From the NCBI GenBank assembly GCA_963829955.1, contig CAWHKS010000009.1, positions 152,860 to 216,859 of the forward strand: a stretch of 64,000 nt of DNA. Direction: 5' to 3'. Of this stretch, positions 35,295 through 45,055 are shown one piece after another (within the stretch, counting starts at the first letter, position 1; every line of letters starts with the position of its first letter). Source of the DNA: DASTFY01 sp963829955 (GTDB taxonomy: Bacteria; Actinomycetota; Acidimicrobiia; Acidimicrobiales; Ilumatobacteraceae). The notes below the pieces were generated by a model that searched no databases, had not been told where the DNA came from, and saw only the letters and a program-made list of their open reading frames with translations. The translations under genes were made by a program, and so were the position numbers.

Positions 35295-35415
35295 CGCTGA
35301 CGACCGGCGCGACCGTCGACGCGTGGCGGAGTCGCACGATGAAGCGGACGACGGTGTGGAGTCTCGCTACATAGTCAGGGGTGACGTGGCGCGTCAGCGG
35401 CGCGACTATTTCGGC

Positions 35416-36715
35416 ATGACGATACGTGTTTTCGTCTCGTATCGACGGAGTGACAGTCGACATGCGACCGGAAGGTTGCGCGCCGTTCTTGCTCGGGAGT
35501 TCGGTAGAGAGAATGTGTTCTACGACGTCGACTCTGTGGGTTTCGGAGCCGACTTCAGGGAGGTGATCAACGCCACACTGCAAGGTGTTGACGCGCTCAT
35601 CGTCGTTGTCGGTCCGAACTTCGAGCTCGACCGTCTCAGCCAACCCAACGACTATGTGCGGATGGAGATCCTGGAGGCGCTACGTCTGGGCAAGGGAATC
35701 GTTCCCGTGCTGGTCGACGAGGCCATCATGCCCGGTCCGGACGAGTTGCCGGCCGATCTGGAGAGCTTCGCCTACCGCAACGTGGCCCCGTTGCGGGCCG
35801 ACCCCGACTTCGACACTGATGCGGCGCGTCTGGTTCGTGATCTCCGTCGCAGCCTCCAGGCCGCTGGGGCAGGTGACGTGGATGTCACGGCGCGGTCTTG
35901 CTCCTCCGAGCGGCGCGCGGATCAGTGACCCGACCGAGGCTGTCGCACCAGGGTCGCCCGTCGTCGGGGCCGTGATGGGGTCGGTCGGACGGCTCACGGA
36001 CGGCCCCGCCGCGAACCCGCCGATCTTCGTTCAAGCCGCCGGACTGCCATCTGCCCAACCGTCCGAGCCAGCTCGCGGGCAGCGCACGGCTGTCCTCGCC
36101 ATCGTGGTGGCGGCGGTGGCGCTTCTCGGAACCGCGACTGCAGTAATCCTTCTCCAGCCTCAACAGCGCTCGTCGGACGCGTCGGTAAGCGAAACGACGA
36201 CCGGAGCCCAGACCTCCGTGGCAACCTCAGCCGCCACGACACCATCAACGACCACGGCTGCTCCCGAGACAGTCGCTCCCCCGCCGACACCCCTGGCAAC
36301 CCCAGCCTTGACGGCATCTCCACCGACGACCGTCGGCGAGGACGCACTGCCTCCTGTGGCCGCGTCGAGGTCGGTCAGCCGAGACCAGGCCGCCGACTTC
36401 ATCATCGACTACTTCCGGACTGCTGGTGCTCGCCAGTATCCCGAAGCTTGGGATCTCCTGTCGGCGAGGTACCAGGAGGAGTACGGGGACTACGACGCCT
36501 TCGTCTCCTTCTGGAACCGTGTCCGGGTAGTAGGCCCGTCGTCCCTGGACGCGACAGAGGTCACTCAAGCAGCGAACTCGATCAGCATCTCGGCGCCAAT
36601 CTTCTTCGACCTCGTCTCCGGGGAGCACAGCGAGGAGACCGTTACAGTGACGGTGGTACGCGACGGAGACGGTCAGCTACTGCTCGACGAGTATTCCTCA
36701 GTCAGGACGAACTGA
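35416..36715 (+). pseudogene. TIR-domain protein with membrane anchor and extracytoplasmic NTF2-like domain, one frameshift
   Basis: The ATG at 35416 starts a TIR domain: FVSYRRSDS, VFYDVDSVGFGADF, ALIVVVGPNF and VRMEILEAL, with a glutamate (84) in the place of the TIR NADase catalytic Glu. It runs on to DTDAARLVRDLRRSL. Between about 35,860 and 35,925 one base shift joins it to a second part: one transmembrane helix (VLAIVVAAVALLGTATAVILL), a Thr/Pro-rich spacer, and a C-terminal domain (ADFIIDYFRTAG, YPEAWDLLSARYQ, YDAFVSFWNRV) resembling the NTF2-like extracytoplasmic domain of some actinobacterial Ser/Thr kinases. The TIR would face the cytoplasm, the sensor the outside. If the shift is real, a soluble TIR of 170 residues and a separate membrane protein (ATG at 35882) would result. 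Confidence 0.7.
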
Positions 36716-37279
36716 GTGTCTGCGTAGATCTCGACAACTCAGGATCGGCGTCGTGACCGACGATGACGGCGCTGCGGTGATCCACGCCATGCCCGCACGA
36801 TCGAAGTTCCTGCAGGGCTGGTGGACCCTTGACCCGGACCCGAGCGGACCAGGCAGCAGCGCTCGAACGATGGGCCGACGCGGTGGAGCCCGAGAACCTG
36901 CGCGTCGCTGACACGGACGCCTTGCGAGCAATCGCCGAGCGAGTTGATCAACGCCACCACGCCATCGGCCAAGTACGACGCCGCGGCGCGTACGCCGACG
37001 TCGATGTGCAACAGCCACTCACCGGCGGCCACCGAGGGCTGGGTGCGCGGCGTGGCGGCCGAACATGCGCTCGCGAGCATGGCGACTCGGCGAGCAGGCG
37101 ACGACGACAGCCCGTTCGGACGGAGTCCGCGACATCGCACGCTGCCCGGACGTGCCGCGTCAACGGGACGAACGTCCCTGTTCTCGGGCCGCGTCGAGCG
37201 CGATGTTCGTGATGTCGGTCGGCCGGCCCGGTGTGGGCTCGTGACGGCGGGAGATGATCCGTTCATGGAGGTGAGGGTG
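36716..37279 (+). other. 564-base gap with remnants of a two-gene (toxin-antitoxin-like) unit
   Basis: No intact gene. In one frame, 36,748-36,850 reads IGVVTDDDGAAVIHAMPARSKFL, like the C-terminus of a small protein. In the next frame, from 36,829, ALERWADAVEPENLRVADTDALRAIAE resembles the N-terminus of small helical proteins that I have seen paired with the former. Both are truncated. The pairing as a toxin-antitoxin unit is inference and weak. Confidence 0.35.
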
Positions 37280-39391
37280 ATGGGCCTGCGGACGGTGTCA
37301 CGTAGGGATTTCCTTCGTATCGGCGGTGCCGGCGTCGGGATGGTGTTCATCGGCCGGGTGGGTGGTGAGCTGTTCCGGGTGCCGGTGGCGGCGGCCCAGA
37401 TTCCCGGCGGCTCGCTCGATCCGACGACGGTGCCCAAGTATGTGACGGGGATGTTGATCCCGCCGGTGATGCCGCGGGCGGCCACGATCACGGCGCCGGG
37501 TGGGAAGCCGGTCGACTACTACGAGATCTCGATGAAGCAGCTCTCTGGGCCGAGTGGATCCGCGGACGCCCCCCAGCAGATCCTGCCGGCCGGCTTTCCG
37601 GCCACCACGGTGTGGGGCTATGGCGGAAAGGCGGCGCAGAGCAACCGGGGGTTGCTGTTGCACCACGCCCCGTCGCTGACGATCGAGGCCCAGTACAACC
37701 GGCCGGTGCGGGTCAAGTGGATCAACGAGCTAGTCGACGCAAACGGCGCTTTCCTGCCCCACCTGCTGCCGGTGGACCAGACCCTCCATTGGGCGAATCC
37801 GCCCGGTGGCACGACCGGACGAGATATGCGACCGGAGTTCGAATCGACCCCCGGCCCGTACACGGGGCCGGTGCCCATCGTCACCCACGCACACGGCGCC
37901 GTGGGCGTGGGCGACGAGAGCGACGGCTACGCCGAAGCGTGGTACTTGCCGGCCGCCAACAACATCCCCGCCGGCTTCGCCACCGAAGGCACCTGGTACA
38001 ACTTCTTCAAGGCCAAGGCGGCTGCCGGCTTCGGTGCCACGTGGGGCCCGGGGTTCGCCGTCTTCCAGTACCCCAACGTCGGGCGGGCGGCGACCACTTG
38101 GTATCACGACCACGCCCTGGGCATGACCCGGCTCAACGTGTACGCCGGGCCGGCCGGGTTCTTCATCATCCGAGGCGGCCCCCACGGCGACGGCGCCGTG
38201 CGCGACAGCCGCACCGGACTCACCGCGTCGCTCCCCGGGCCGGCGCCCCGCGAGGGCGACAAGTTCCCGCCGAACAAGCCCTACCGGGAGATCCCCATCG
38301 CCATCCAGGACCGATCGTTCAACGCCGACGGTTCGTTGTTCTATCCCGACTCCCGAACGTTCTTCGACGGCATCACCGGCCCGTACCTCCCCGACACGGA
38401 CATCTCGCCGATCTGGAACCCAGAGTTCTTCGGCAACATGATCATGGTCAACGGGAACACCTGGCCGTTCCTGCCGGTCGAGCAGCGCCGCTACCGCTTC
38501 CGCCTCCTCAACGGGTGCCAGTCGAGGTTCCTCATCCTCGATTTCAACAGCATTGTCGGTGTCGAGGTGTGGGCCATCGGCAACGAAGGCGGCTTCCTGC
38601 CCGCGCCAGTGAACCTGACCACCTCTAACGACAACCGGCTCCTCATGGGTCTGGCCGAGCGGGCCGATCTGGTCGTCGACTTCACCAACGTGCCGGTCGG
38701 GAACCACGTGCTCGAAGAACGTCGGACCCGACGAACCCTTCGGTGATCCCGACTTCGAAGCCGCCGATCCCGACACGACCGGCCAGGTCCTGCAGTTCCG
38801 GGTCGTGCCCGCCGTCGGCGCCGACAACTCGACGCCGCCCCAGTTCCTCGTCCTGCCGCCCCTGGCGCCCCTCCCGGCGGCCACTGTGACCCGGCCGTTG
38901 GCGCTGATCGAGGAGGCGTCAGCGTTCTTCGACGACGCCCCCGCCGAAGCCCTGCTGGGCACCGTGGCCGGCAACCCGAACATCGCCCCCGGGGTGTGGA
39001 CCAAGCGGCTCTGGATGGATCCCGTCACCGAGAACCCCGGCCGTCGGCGCGACCGAGGTATGGGAGATCTACAACGCCACCGCCGACGCCCACCCCATGC
39101 ACGTCCACGAGGTGGCCTTCGAAGTGGTGAACCGTCCAGAACATCTTCGTGGACGAAGGCGCGCAGGACGGTGCAGGTGTCCCCGGATCGGTGCCTCGAC
39201 CCAGCCCGAGTCGTGGGAGACCGGCCGTCAAGGACACCGTCATCGCCTACCCCCGGCAGGTCACCCGGATACGGGTCCGCTTCAGCAGCGCGGGCCAGTT
39301 CGTGTGGCACTGCCACATCGTCGAACACGAAGACAACGAGATGATGCGCCCCTACCGCATCGGACCGACCCAACCCGGCCAGCCCGCCTGA
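37280..39391 (+). pseudogene. Tat-exported multicopper oxidase, three frameshifts
   Basis: Multicopper oxidase of about 700 residues. The ATG at 37280 follows GGAGGTGA by five bases and begins a Tat signal (TVSRRDFLRIGGAGVG). Copper-site segments: VTHAHGAV, TTWYHDHALGMTRLN (type 3), ADAHPMHVHEV (HPxHxH) and VWHCHIVEHEDNEMM (HCH with His and axial Met). Frame changes are needed near 38,715, 39,045 and 39,130, all in the same direction; all copper ligands are still encoded. Three like-sense shifts in 420 bases suggest sequence error as much as decay. The function would be oxidation of metals, phenols or bilirubin-type substrates outside the membrane; such enzymes also take part in copper resistance. 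Confidence 0.8.
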
Positions 39392-39589
39392 ACCGCTGAA
39401 ACCCGACGGACCGGGCCGCGCCGCAGGCGACCACGTCTCAGCTGCATCGGCGGGATCGAGGGTACCCCGACCGAGGGCATCACTCTCGGCGAGGCGGTAC
39501 GCCGGGGTGACACCGTCGTACCCGCCCGGGGGTCTGCTGCACGATTGGTTGACATCTTCAGCACGCGGACATCCGGCGATAAGGGGTCG

Positions 39590-39775
39590 GGGTCGCTCCG
39601 ACTAGTCGTCAGGGCGCCGGAGCCGATGTCGACGACCCGTTCACCGGGTGCGATGGTCCGCAGCGAGACCGGGTTGGCCACGCCGGCGAACGACTCGATG
39701 GCACGGTCCGGGAGGGTGTCGACGATCGCCGGGTCGTAACCGAGCCGGTCGGCGATCGATCGTCCGGTGTGGAGC
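39590..39775 (-). pseudogene. Fragment of a SAM-dependent methyltransferase
   Basis: Only the first part of a class I methyltransferase is left on this strand: HTGRSIADRLGYDPAI, LPDRAIESFAGVANP and PGERVVDIGSGA, where the last is SAM motif I. The order matches arsenite-methyltransferase-like proteins. Homology stops right after motif I. The remnant is divergent from the hydrolase-LuxR gene. Confidence 0.6.
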
Positions 39776-39793
39776 CGTCCTACTCTTGCGTCG

Positions 39794-40834
39794 ATGACTC
39801 GGGCGTCGGAGATCCGGTTCTTGCAGTTTGCTGGTCGTCGTGTCGCGCACGCGGTGACCGGCGATGGGCCGCCGCTCGTTGCCCCGGCATGGTGGGTCAG
39901 TCACCTGGAGTTCGACTGGGGAGATCAGGCATTCCGCGGATTCTGGGAGTCCGTTGGCGACGGGTACACGTTGGTGCGCTATGACCGGCTGGGAGTCGGT
40001 ATGTCCGATCGCGACGTGCGCGACGAGGATCTCACGCTCGACGTTGACGTTGCGTTGGTGGGTGCGGTGCTCGACGAATTGGGACTGCAGAAGGTCGCGT
40101 TGGTTGGCGGCTCATCCGGCGGTTGCGCGGCGATCGCGTTCGCGGCTCGCTTCCCTGAGCGTGTGGATCGGCTACTTCTCTATGGCGCGTATGCTCACGG
40201 ATCCTCCATCACTTCGCCCGCGGTACGCGAAGCGATCGTCGGAACGGTGCGATCCCATTGGGGGTTGGGGTCGAGGTTGCTGGCCGACATCTTCTTGGGC
40301 GATACCACCGGTGTCGAGCAAGAGCGACTGGCGCGCTACCAGCGGGCGGCGGCGAGCCCGGAGACTGCGGCGGTGTTGCTGGAGCTCATCTACGGCAACG
40401 ACGTTCGATCGGAGTTGGGTCAAGTACGTACGCCCACGCTGGTCGTACACCGCCGCGGGGACCGCGCGGTCCCCTATCAGCTCGGCCGCGAACTCGCGGC
40501 GGGGATCCCGAAAGCGACGCTGATCCCGCTCGACGGGAGCGCCCACTTTCCATGGGCCGGGGATTCGTATTCGGTGGCGCGTGCGTTGCGTTCGGTTCTC
40601 GCCCCCGAACCTCCAGCGCGCCTGGCCGCAGACCCTGCGGCGGTGCTGCTCTCCGGTCGAGAACGCGAGGTGTTGGCGCTGATCGCGAGGGGGTTGAGCG
40701 ACCGGGAGATCGCCGAACAGCTGGTCGTGAGCCAGCACACCGTGCACCGCCACGTCGCGAACATCCGCCACAAGCTTGGGCGTGGTACCCGTACGGCGGC
40801 GGTCGCCGAGGCGGCGCGGCTGGGCCTGCTCTGA
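39794..40834 (+). CDS. Alpha/beta-hydrolase domain fused to LuxR-type HTH regulator
   Basis: Protein of 346 residues. The N-terminal ~260 residues are an alpha/beta hydrolase: LVRYDRLGVGMSD, nucleophile elbow GGSSGG, acid in RRGDRAVPY and His in GSAHFPWAG. The C-terminal 65 residues are a LuxR/NarL helix-turn-helix (LSGREREVLALIARGLSDRE, VVSQHTVHRHVANI). Such fusions occur in actinobacteria as presumed ligand-controlled regulators, where the hydrolase part binds or cleaves a signal. The ATG at 39794 is used. Methyltransferase and LLM oxidoreductase genes follow on the same strand and may be targets. Confidence 0.85.
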   Translation: MTRASEIRFLQFAGRRVAHAVTGDGPPLVAPAWWVSHLEFDWGDQAFRGFWESVGDGYTLVRYDRLGVGMSDRDVRDEDLTLDVDVALVGAVLDELGLQKVALVGGSSGGCAAIAFAARFPERVDRLLLYGAYAHGSSITSPAVREAIVGTVRSHWGLGSRLLADIFLGDTTGVEQERLARYQRAAASPETAAVLLELIYGNDVRSELGQVRTPTLVVHRRGDRAVPYQLGRELAAGIPKATLIPLDGSAHFPWAGDSYSVARALRSVLAPEPPARLAADPAAVLLSGREREVLALIARGLSDREIAEQLVVSQHTVHRHVANIRHKLGRGTRTAAVAEAARLGLL

Positions 40835-40850
40835 GGCCCATCACCCGAAC

Positions 40851-40873
40851 GGGCCATCCTGATCGGATGGCCC
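40851..40873 (+). terminator. Hairpin after the hydrolase-LuxR gene
   Basis: GGGCCATCC-tgatc-GGATGGCCC, a perfect 9-bp stem with a 5-base loop, 17 bases after the stop and before the methyltransferase gene; no T-tract. Confidence 0.6.
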
Positions 40874-40907
40874 AAGCAGGCGATGCGCAGCGGCCGCGCA
40901 GTCCGGC

Positions 40908-41594
40908 ATGATCGCCGTCGTGAAGAACGACATCATGCACGCCACGCCGTCAGAGGGTCCTGCGTTCTGGGCTCGTGCTTTTGCGGCCGTCTATGACCCT
41001 TTCTTGTGGGTCGGCGAACGAGCGGGGGTGCGCGCTCTCCGAAAGGAGCTTCTCGGCAAGGCCCGTGGGTTCACGGTGGAAATCGGCAGCGGCACTGGTC
41101 TCAACCTGCCGCACTACCCCGATGAACTCGACGAGCTGGTCCTCGTCGAACCAGACCTCCCAATGCGTTCCCGGCTCGAGAAGCGCCTGAGCGAGACGAG
41201 CCGACGCGCACGGCTGGTCGACGCGCCAGCGGAGCGGCTGCCGTTCGCCGACCGATCGGTCGACACCGTCGTCTCGACGTTTGTGTTGTGCACCGTCGAC
41301 GATCCCGAACTGGCCCTGCAGGAGATCGTGCGGGTATTGCGGCCCGATGGTCAGCTCCTCTTCTTGGAGCATGTCCGCTCCGATTCGCCGAGGCTCGCCT
41401 CCTGGCAGAACCGCCTCGCCGAGCCGTGGCGTCGCTTTGCGAGAGGCTGTCGCTGCAACCGCGCCACCGCGGAGCTGATGATGACCAGCGGACTGACGCT
41501 CGACAACGTACGCGAAGGGTCATGGCCCGCAATGCCGCCGATCGTACGGCCACTCATCACCGGGCGAGCACAGATCGGGACCAGCAATGGCTGA
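40908..41594 (+). CDS. Class I SAM-dependent methyltransferase
   Basis: Methyltransferase of 228 residues related to the UbiE/METTL7-like group: motif I VEIGSGTGLNL, acidic LVEPDLPM, motif II-like ADRSVDTVVSTFVLCTV, and post-motif VLRPDGQLLFLEHVRS. The C-terminal segment (RRFARGCRCNRAT) has a Cys pair common in this group. Start at 40908 or the ATG at 40935. It overlaps the LLM oxidoreductase by eight bases. Substrate unknown. Confidence 0.85.
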   Translation: MIAVVKNDIMHATPSEGPAFWARAFAAVYDPFLWVGERAGVRALRKELLGKARGFTVEIGSGTGLNLPHYPDELDELVLVEPDLPMRSRLEKRLSETSRRARLVDAPAERLPFADRSVDTVVSTFVLCTVDDPELALQEIVRVLRPDGQLLFLEHVRSDSPRLASWQNRLAEPWRRFARGCRCNRATAELMMTSGLTLDNVREGSWPAMPPIVRPLITGRAQIGTSNG

Positions 41595-42597
41595 AACCGG
41601 CTCGCTCGAGTTCAATCAACCGGTGCCGACGAGTCCTTCATCGCGCGCCAGTGTCCGTGTCGGGCTCTTCCCTTCCGCGCTACAACTGCCCGACGGCGAT
41701 CCGGAGCGGCTGCGTGCGACGCTCGATCAGGTCGCCGACGCGGGCGTCGACCACCTGTGTGTCGGCGATCACGTCAGCTTCTTCGTCGGAGCGGGATCGG
41801 ACGGGCTCATCAGTGCAAGCTCGCTACTCGCAGTTCAGGCTGAGCTGCCGGTGTATGTCGGGCTGTACCTGCTTCCGCTGCGCCACCCGGTCCCGGTCGC
41901 CCGCCAGCTCGCCACGATCGCGCAGCTCGCGCCTGGTCGGCTCACGCTCGGTGTCGGGCTCGGCGGCGAGGACCCCCACGAGATCGAAATCTGCGGCGTC
42001 GACCCAAGGACGCGTGGACGCCGGATGGACGAATGCCTTCAGGTACTGCGCAGCCTTGCCGACGGCACGCCGGTCACCTTCGACGGTGAGTTCTTCGCGC
42101 TCGACGACGCCCTGATCGTGCCAGCGCCATCGCCGTCAATACCTCTGATCGTGGGAGGACGATCGGATGCGGCGGTCCGCCGGGCCGCCAGGTTCGGCGA
42201 CGGCTGGCTCGGGATTTGGGCCTCCCCACGCCGGTACGCCGCAGTGCGCGATCACATCACACGGGAGGCCGCACAGGTCGGCAGGAACGCAAGCCGGTTC
42301 GAGCATGCACTCAACGTCTGGTGCGGCTTCGCCACGACACGTGAAGCTGCCCGCGAGCTACTGGCCACCCAGATGCAGCGCTTCTATCAGATGCCCTTCG
42401 AGCCGTTCGAACGCCACTCGCCGTACGGGACGCCCGAACACGTCGCGGAATACTTGCACCCCTACATCGAGGCCGGTTGCTCGGCCTTCAACGTGATCCC
42501 GTGCGCGGCCGACGACGAGAGCGCGATTGGCGCGGTCGGCGAGCTTCGAGCACTGCTCGCGAGATCCGCGGCAATAGTGACCTCAGCCCCACGTTGA
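41587..42597 (+). CDS. LLM-class flavin/F420-dependent oxidoreductase
   Basis: Luciferase-like monooxygenase-fold protein of 336 residues: DHLCVGDHVSFF, LLPLRHPVPVARQLATIAQLAPGR, GVGLGGEDPHEIEICGVD and IPLIVGGRSDAAVRRAARFGDGW. These are typical of F420-dependent members in actinobacteria. The ATG overlaps the methyltransferase stop, so both are one transcript. The stop is directly followed by an IS481 remnant. Confidence 0.87.
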   Translation: MAETGSLEFNQPVPTSPSSRASVRVGLFPSALQLPDGDPERLRATLDQVADAGVDHLCVGDHVSFFVGAGSDGLISASSLLAVQAELPVYVGLYLLPLRHPVPVARQLATIAQLAPGRLTLGVGLGGEDPHEIEICGVDPRTRGRRMDECLQVLRSLADGTPVTFDGEFFALDDALIVPAPSPSIPLIVGGRSDAAVRRAARFGDGWLGIWASPRRYAAVRDHITREAAQVGRNASRFEHALNVWCGFATTREAARELLATQMQRFYQMPFEPFERHSPYGTPEHVAEYLHPYIEAGCSAFNVIPCAADDESAIGAVGELRALLARSAAIVTSAPR

Positions 42598-42613
42598 CCG
42601 ACATTCAAACTGG

Positions 42614-43225
42614 GTGTCGTCCTTCGGATCCGCGTGTCGGCCGGCCGGCGGCCGAGGCGGACGCAACGGCTTCGAGCATCTCTTGGACCAGCTCGGCATC
42701 GTGCAGAAGAACAGCCGCCCCAACCACCCGACGACGTGCGGGAAAGTCGAGCGCTTCCACCAGACGTTGAAACGGTGGCTCGCCGCCCAGCCTGCAACGG
42801 CCACGATCACCGACCTGCAGACCCACGTCGGCACCTTCGTCGACCACTACAACACCACCGCCGCCCCCACCGCTCCCTGTCAGCTCGCACGCCTGCTGCC
42901 GTCTACCAGAGCCCACCGAAGGCCACCCCGACTGGGACCCATTGACCTCACGTCAGGGTTCGTCATGATCGGATCCACACCGACCGGATCACCCTGCGCA
43001 TCAACGGCCGACTGCACCACATCGGCCTGGGCCCGAACCCTCGACGGAACCCGCGTCCTCGCCCTCATCCACGACCCCGACGTGCGCGTCCTCCACGCCT
43101 TAACCGGCCAGCTCATCCGCCACCTCGCCATCAACCCCGGCCACCGCTACCACGGCACCGGCGCCTCGATCGGCGGACCACGACGACCCTTCGGACCCCG
43201 CAAGACGGAAGCCGCCGAACCCTGA
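42614..43225 (+). pseudogene. IS481-family transposase fragment (C-terminal part), frameshifted
   Basis: The sequence starts inside the integrase core: FEHLLDQLGIVQKNSRPNHP, TCGKVERFHQTLKRWL with the last catalytic Glu, TFVDHYNTTA. Near 42,860 the frame shifts (RPHRSLSARTPAAVY) and shifts again to the C-terminal domain (GRLHHIG, LDVRVL-like DPDVRVLHA). The N-terminal two thirds and left end are missing. A hairpin overlaps its stop. Confidence 0.75.
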
Positions 43226-43240
43226 ATGCAGGTTCGGCGG
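43212..43240 (+). terminator. Hairpin overlapping the end of the IS481 fragment
   Basis: CCGCCGAACC pairs with GGTTCGGCGG around a 9-base loop that holds the stop codon, followed by TTTC. A perfect 10-bp stem. Confidence 0.6.
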
Positions 43241-43311
43241 TTTCGATGCCGCGCGCATCACACGGAGCGGACGACGGTGAAGAACTGACGGAGGTCGTTT
43301 ACAGCTCGGGG

Positions 43312-44085
43312 TCTCTCATGAGAGAGAGGGATCCATGGATGAGCGGGAGCAACAGCGCAAGGTCCGTCACCGCTTGGCGGTGTTGCGGCACGCCGAGGAG
43401 GTGAGCGGCAACGTCTCGGCGACGTGCCGCTACTACGGGATCAGCCGCCAGATGTTCTACAAGTGGCAGCGCCGCTACGACGAGCTCGGTGAAGTCGGCC
43501 TGCGCGACGGGTCCTCACGGCCGCTGCACAGCCCCAACGCCACCGACCCTGAGATCGTCGGCAAGGTGATCTACCTGCGCCGCAGCTATCACTTCGGGCC
43601 GGCTCGGATCTCGATGTACCTGAAGCGCTACCACGACGTGGCGATCAGCCCATCGGGAGTGTGGCGCATCCTCAAGCGGCTCGAGCTGGAACCGGCTGCC
43701 GGCGTCGCAGCGCTACAAGCGACACACCCAACGTTGGAAGCGCTACGAGAAGCAGTTGCCCGGTCACCGCGTCCAGGTCGACGTCAAGTTCATCGAACCC
43801 ATCGGCACGGCTCGACGCAAGCACTACCAGTACACAGCCATCGACGACTGCACCCGGCTCCGGGTGCTGCGGATCTACCCCCGCAACAACCAGAAGACCG
43901 CGATCCAGTTCATCGACGACGTCCTGGCCGAGCTCCCCTTCAAGACCGAGTGTGTCCAGACAGACAACGGCGCCGAGTTCCAAGGCGCCTTCCACTGGCA
44001 CCTGTTGGACCGCGGCATCCAGCACGTCTACATCCAGCCCCGCACCCCACGCCTCGTCTTGATCTTGGCCACCATCACACTGTGA
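43312..44085 (+). pseudogene. IS481-family transposase, second element, frameshifted and 3'-truncated
   Basis: The ATG at 43335 begins a full helix-turn-helix N-terminus (VSGNVSATCRYYGISRQMFYKWQRRYDELG), then HFGPARISMYLKRYHDV. A shift near 43,690 leads to the catalytic core: HRVQVDVKFIEPIG with the first Asp, QTDNGAEFQ with the second Asp. Homology breaks after QPRTPRL, before the catalytic Glu, so the element is dead. A 14-bp palindrome (TCTCTCATGAGAGA, 43312-43325) precedes the ribosome site. It lies directly behind the other fragment and belongs to a different lineage. Confidence 0.75.
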
Positions 44086-44275
44086 CACCGAGCGGCGCGG
44101 ACGGAAGGATCAACCCGACGAACCCGTTGCCGCACCGCGCGATAGGTATCTCCGAACGCCGGTTGAGTTGGGCGGCAGAGCGGTTCGTCTGCAGGGCGCG
44201 AGTTGTGATGACCGAATGATCCATCGTGCCACCGGGGGCAGATGGCGAGGGGCTGACGCTTGGTACGGTCCTGGC

Positions 44276-45055
44276 GTGCGGTGGGGCTTGTCGATCTCGT
44301 TGTCCGGGGACTTGGGCGACCCGGGATTGCTCGCGGAAGTGGCGGTCGGCGCTGAGCGGGCCGGTTGGGACGGCGTGTTCGTCTGGGACCATCTCTGGAA
44401 CCGAACGTTGGTTCCGTTCGCCGACCCATTCGTCACGCTGGCGGCGATCGCGTTGGCGACCGAGCGGGTGGTGATCGGCACGATGGTCACCGCCCTGCCG
44501 CGACGTCGGCCGCAGCTCGTCGCTCAGTCGACGACATCGGTCGATCGCCTGTCCAGTGGCCGGATGGTGCTGGGCGTCGGCCTTGGGGTCGACAGCTACG
44601 GGGAGTACTCGGTGTTCGACGAACCGGCGGTCGACGACAGCGCTCGAGCCGCCGCTCTCCATGCCGGGATCGGCCTTCTCAAGCAGATGCTCGCAGGCGA
44701 ACCCGTCGCGGGCGCTGGCGGACGGGTGACCACACCGGCCAGCGTTCAACAGCCTCGCGTTCCGATCTGGAGCGCCGGCCGGACTGGGCTCAGCGCCGGT
44801 CCGCGGCGAGTGCGCCGCCACGGATTGGAGGGTCTGGCACTGGTGGATGCCGACGCCTGGACGCCCCAACATGTCACGAGCGCGCTGCGCGCCGGTGATC
44901 TGGCCGCCGGCGAGGTCGACGTCGCGTTGGTCGGCGGCCAGCATCCCGATTCAGAGGCGCTGGCTGCAGCCGGCGCAACGTGGTGCTTCCCAGAGATTCT
45001 GCCCGGAACAACGGCAGCCGACGCACTGGCCATGGCCGCAACGCCGCCCCGTTGA
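44276..45055 (+). CDS. LLM-class flavin-dependent oxidoreductase
   Basis: Protein of 259 residues, shorter than the LLM gene at 41.6 kb. GTG start at 44276. Segments: RWGLSISLSGDLGDP, WDGVFVWDHLWN, IGTMVTALPRRRPQLVAQ, RMVLGVGLGVDSYGEY and VPIWSAGRTG. Probably uses F420H2 or FMN. The two LLM genes flank the IS481 remnants and may once have been neighbours. Confidence 0.82.
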   Translation: MRWGLSISLSGDLGDPGLLAEVAVGAERAGWDGVFVWDHLWNRTLVPFADPFVTLAAIALATERVVIGTMVTALPRRRPQLVAQSTTSVDRLSSGRMVLGVGLGVDSYGEYSVFDEPAVDDSARAAALHAGIGLLKQMLAGEPVAGAGGRVTTPASVQQPRVPIWSAGRTGLSAGPRRVRRHGLEGLALVDADAWTPQHVTSALRAGDLAAGEVDVALVGGQHPDSEALAAAGATWCFPEILPGTTAADALAMAATPPR

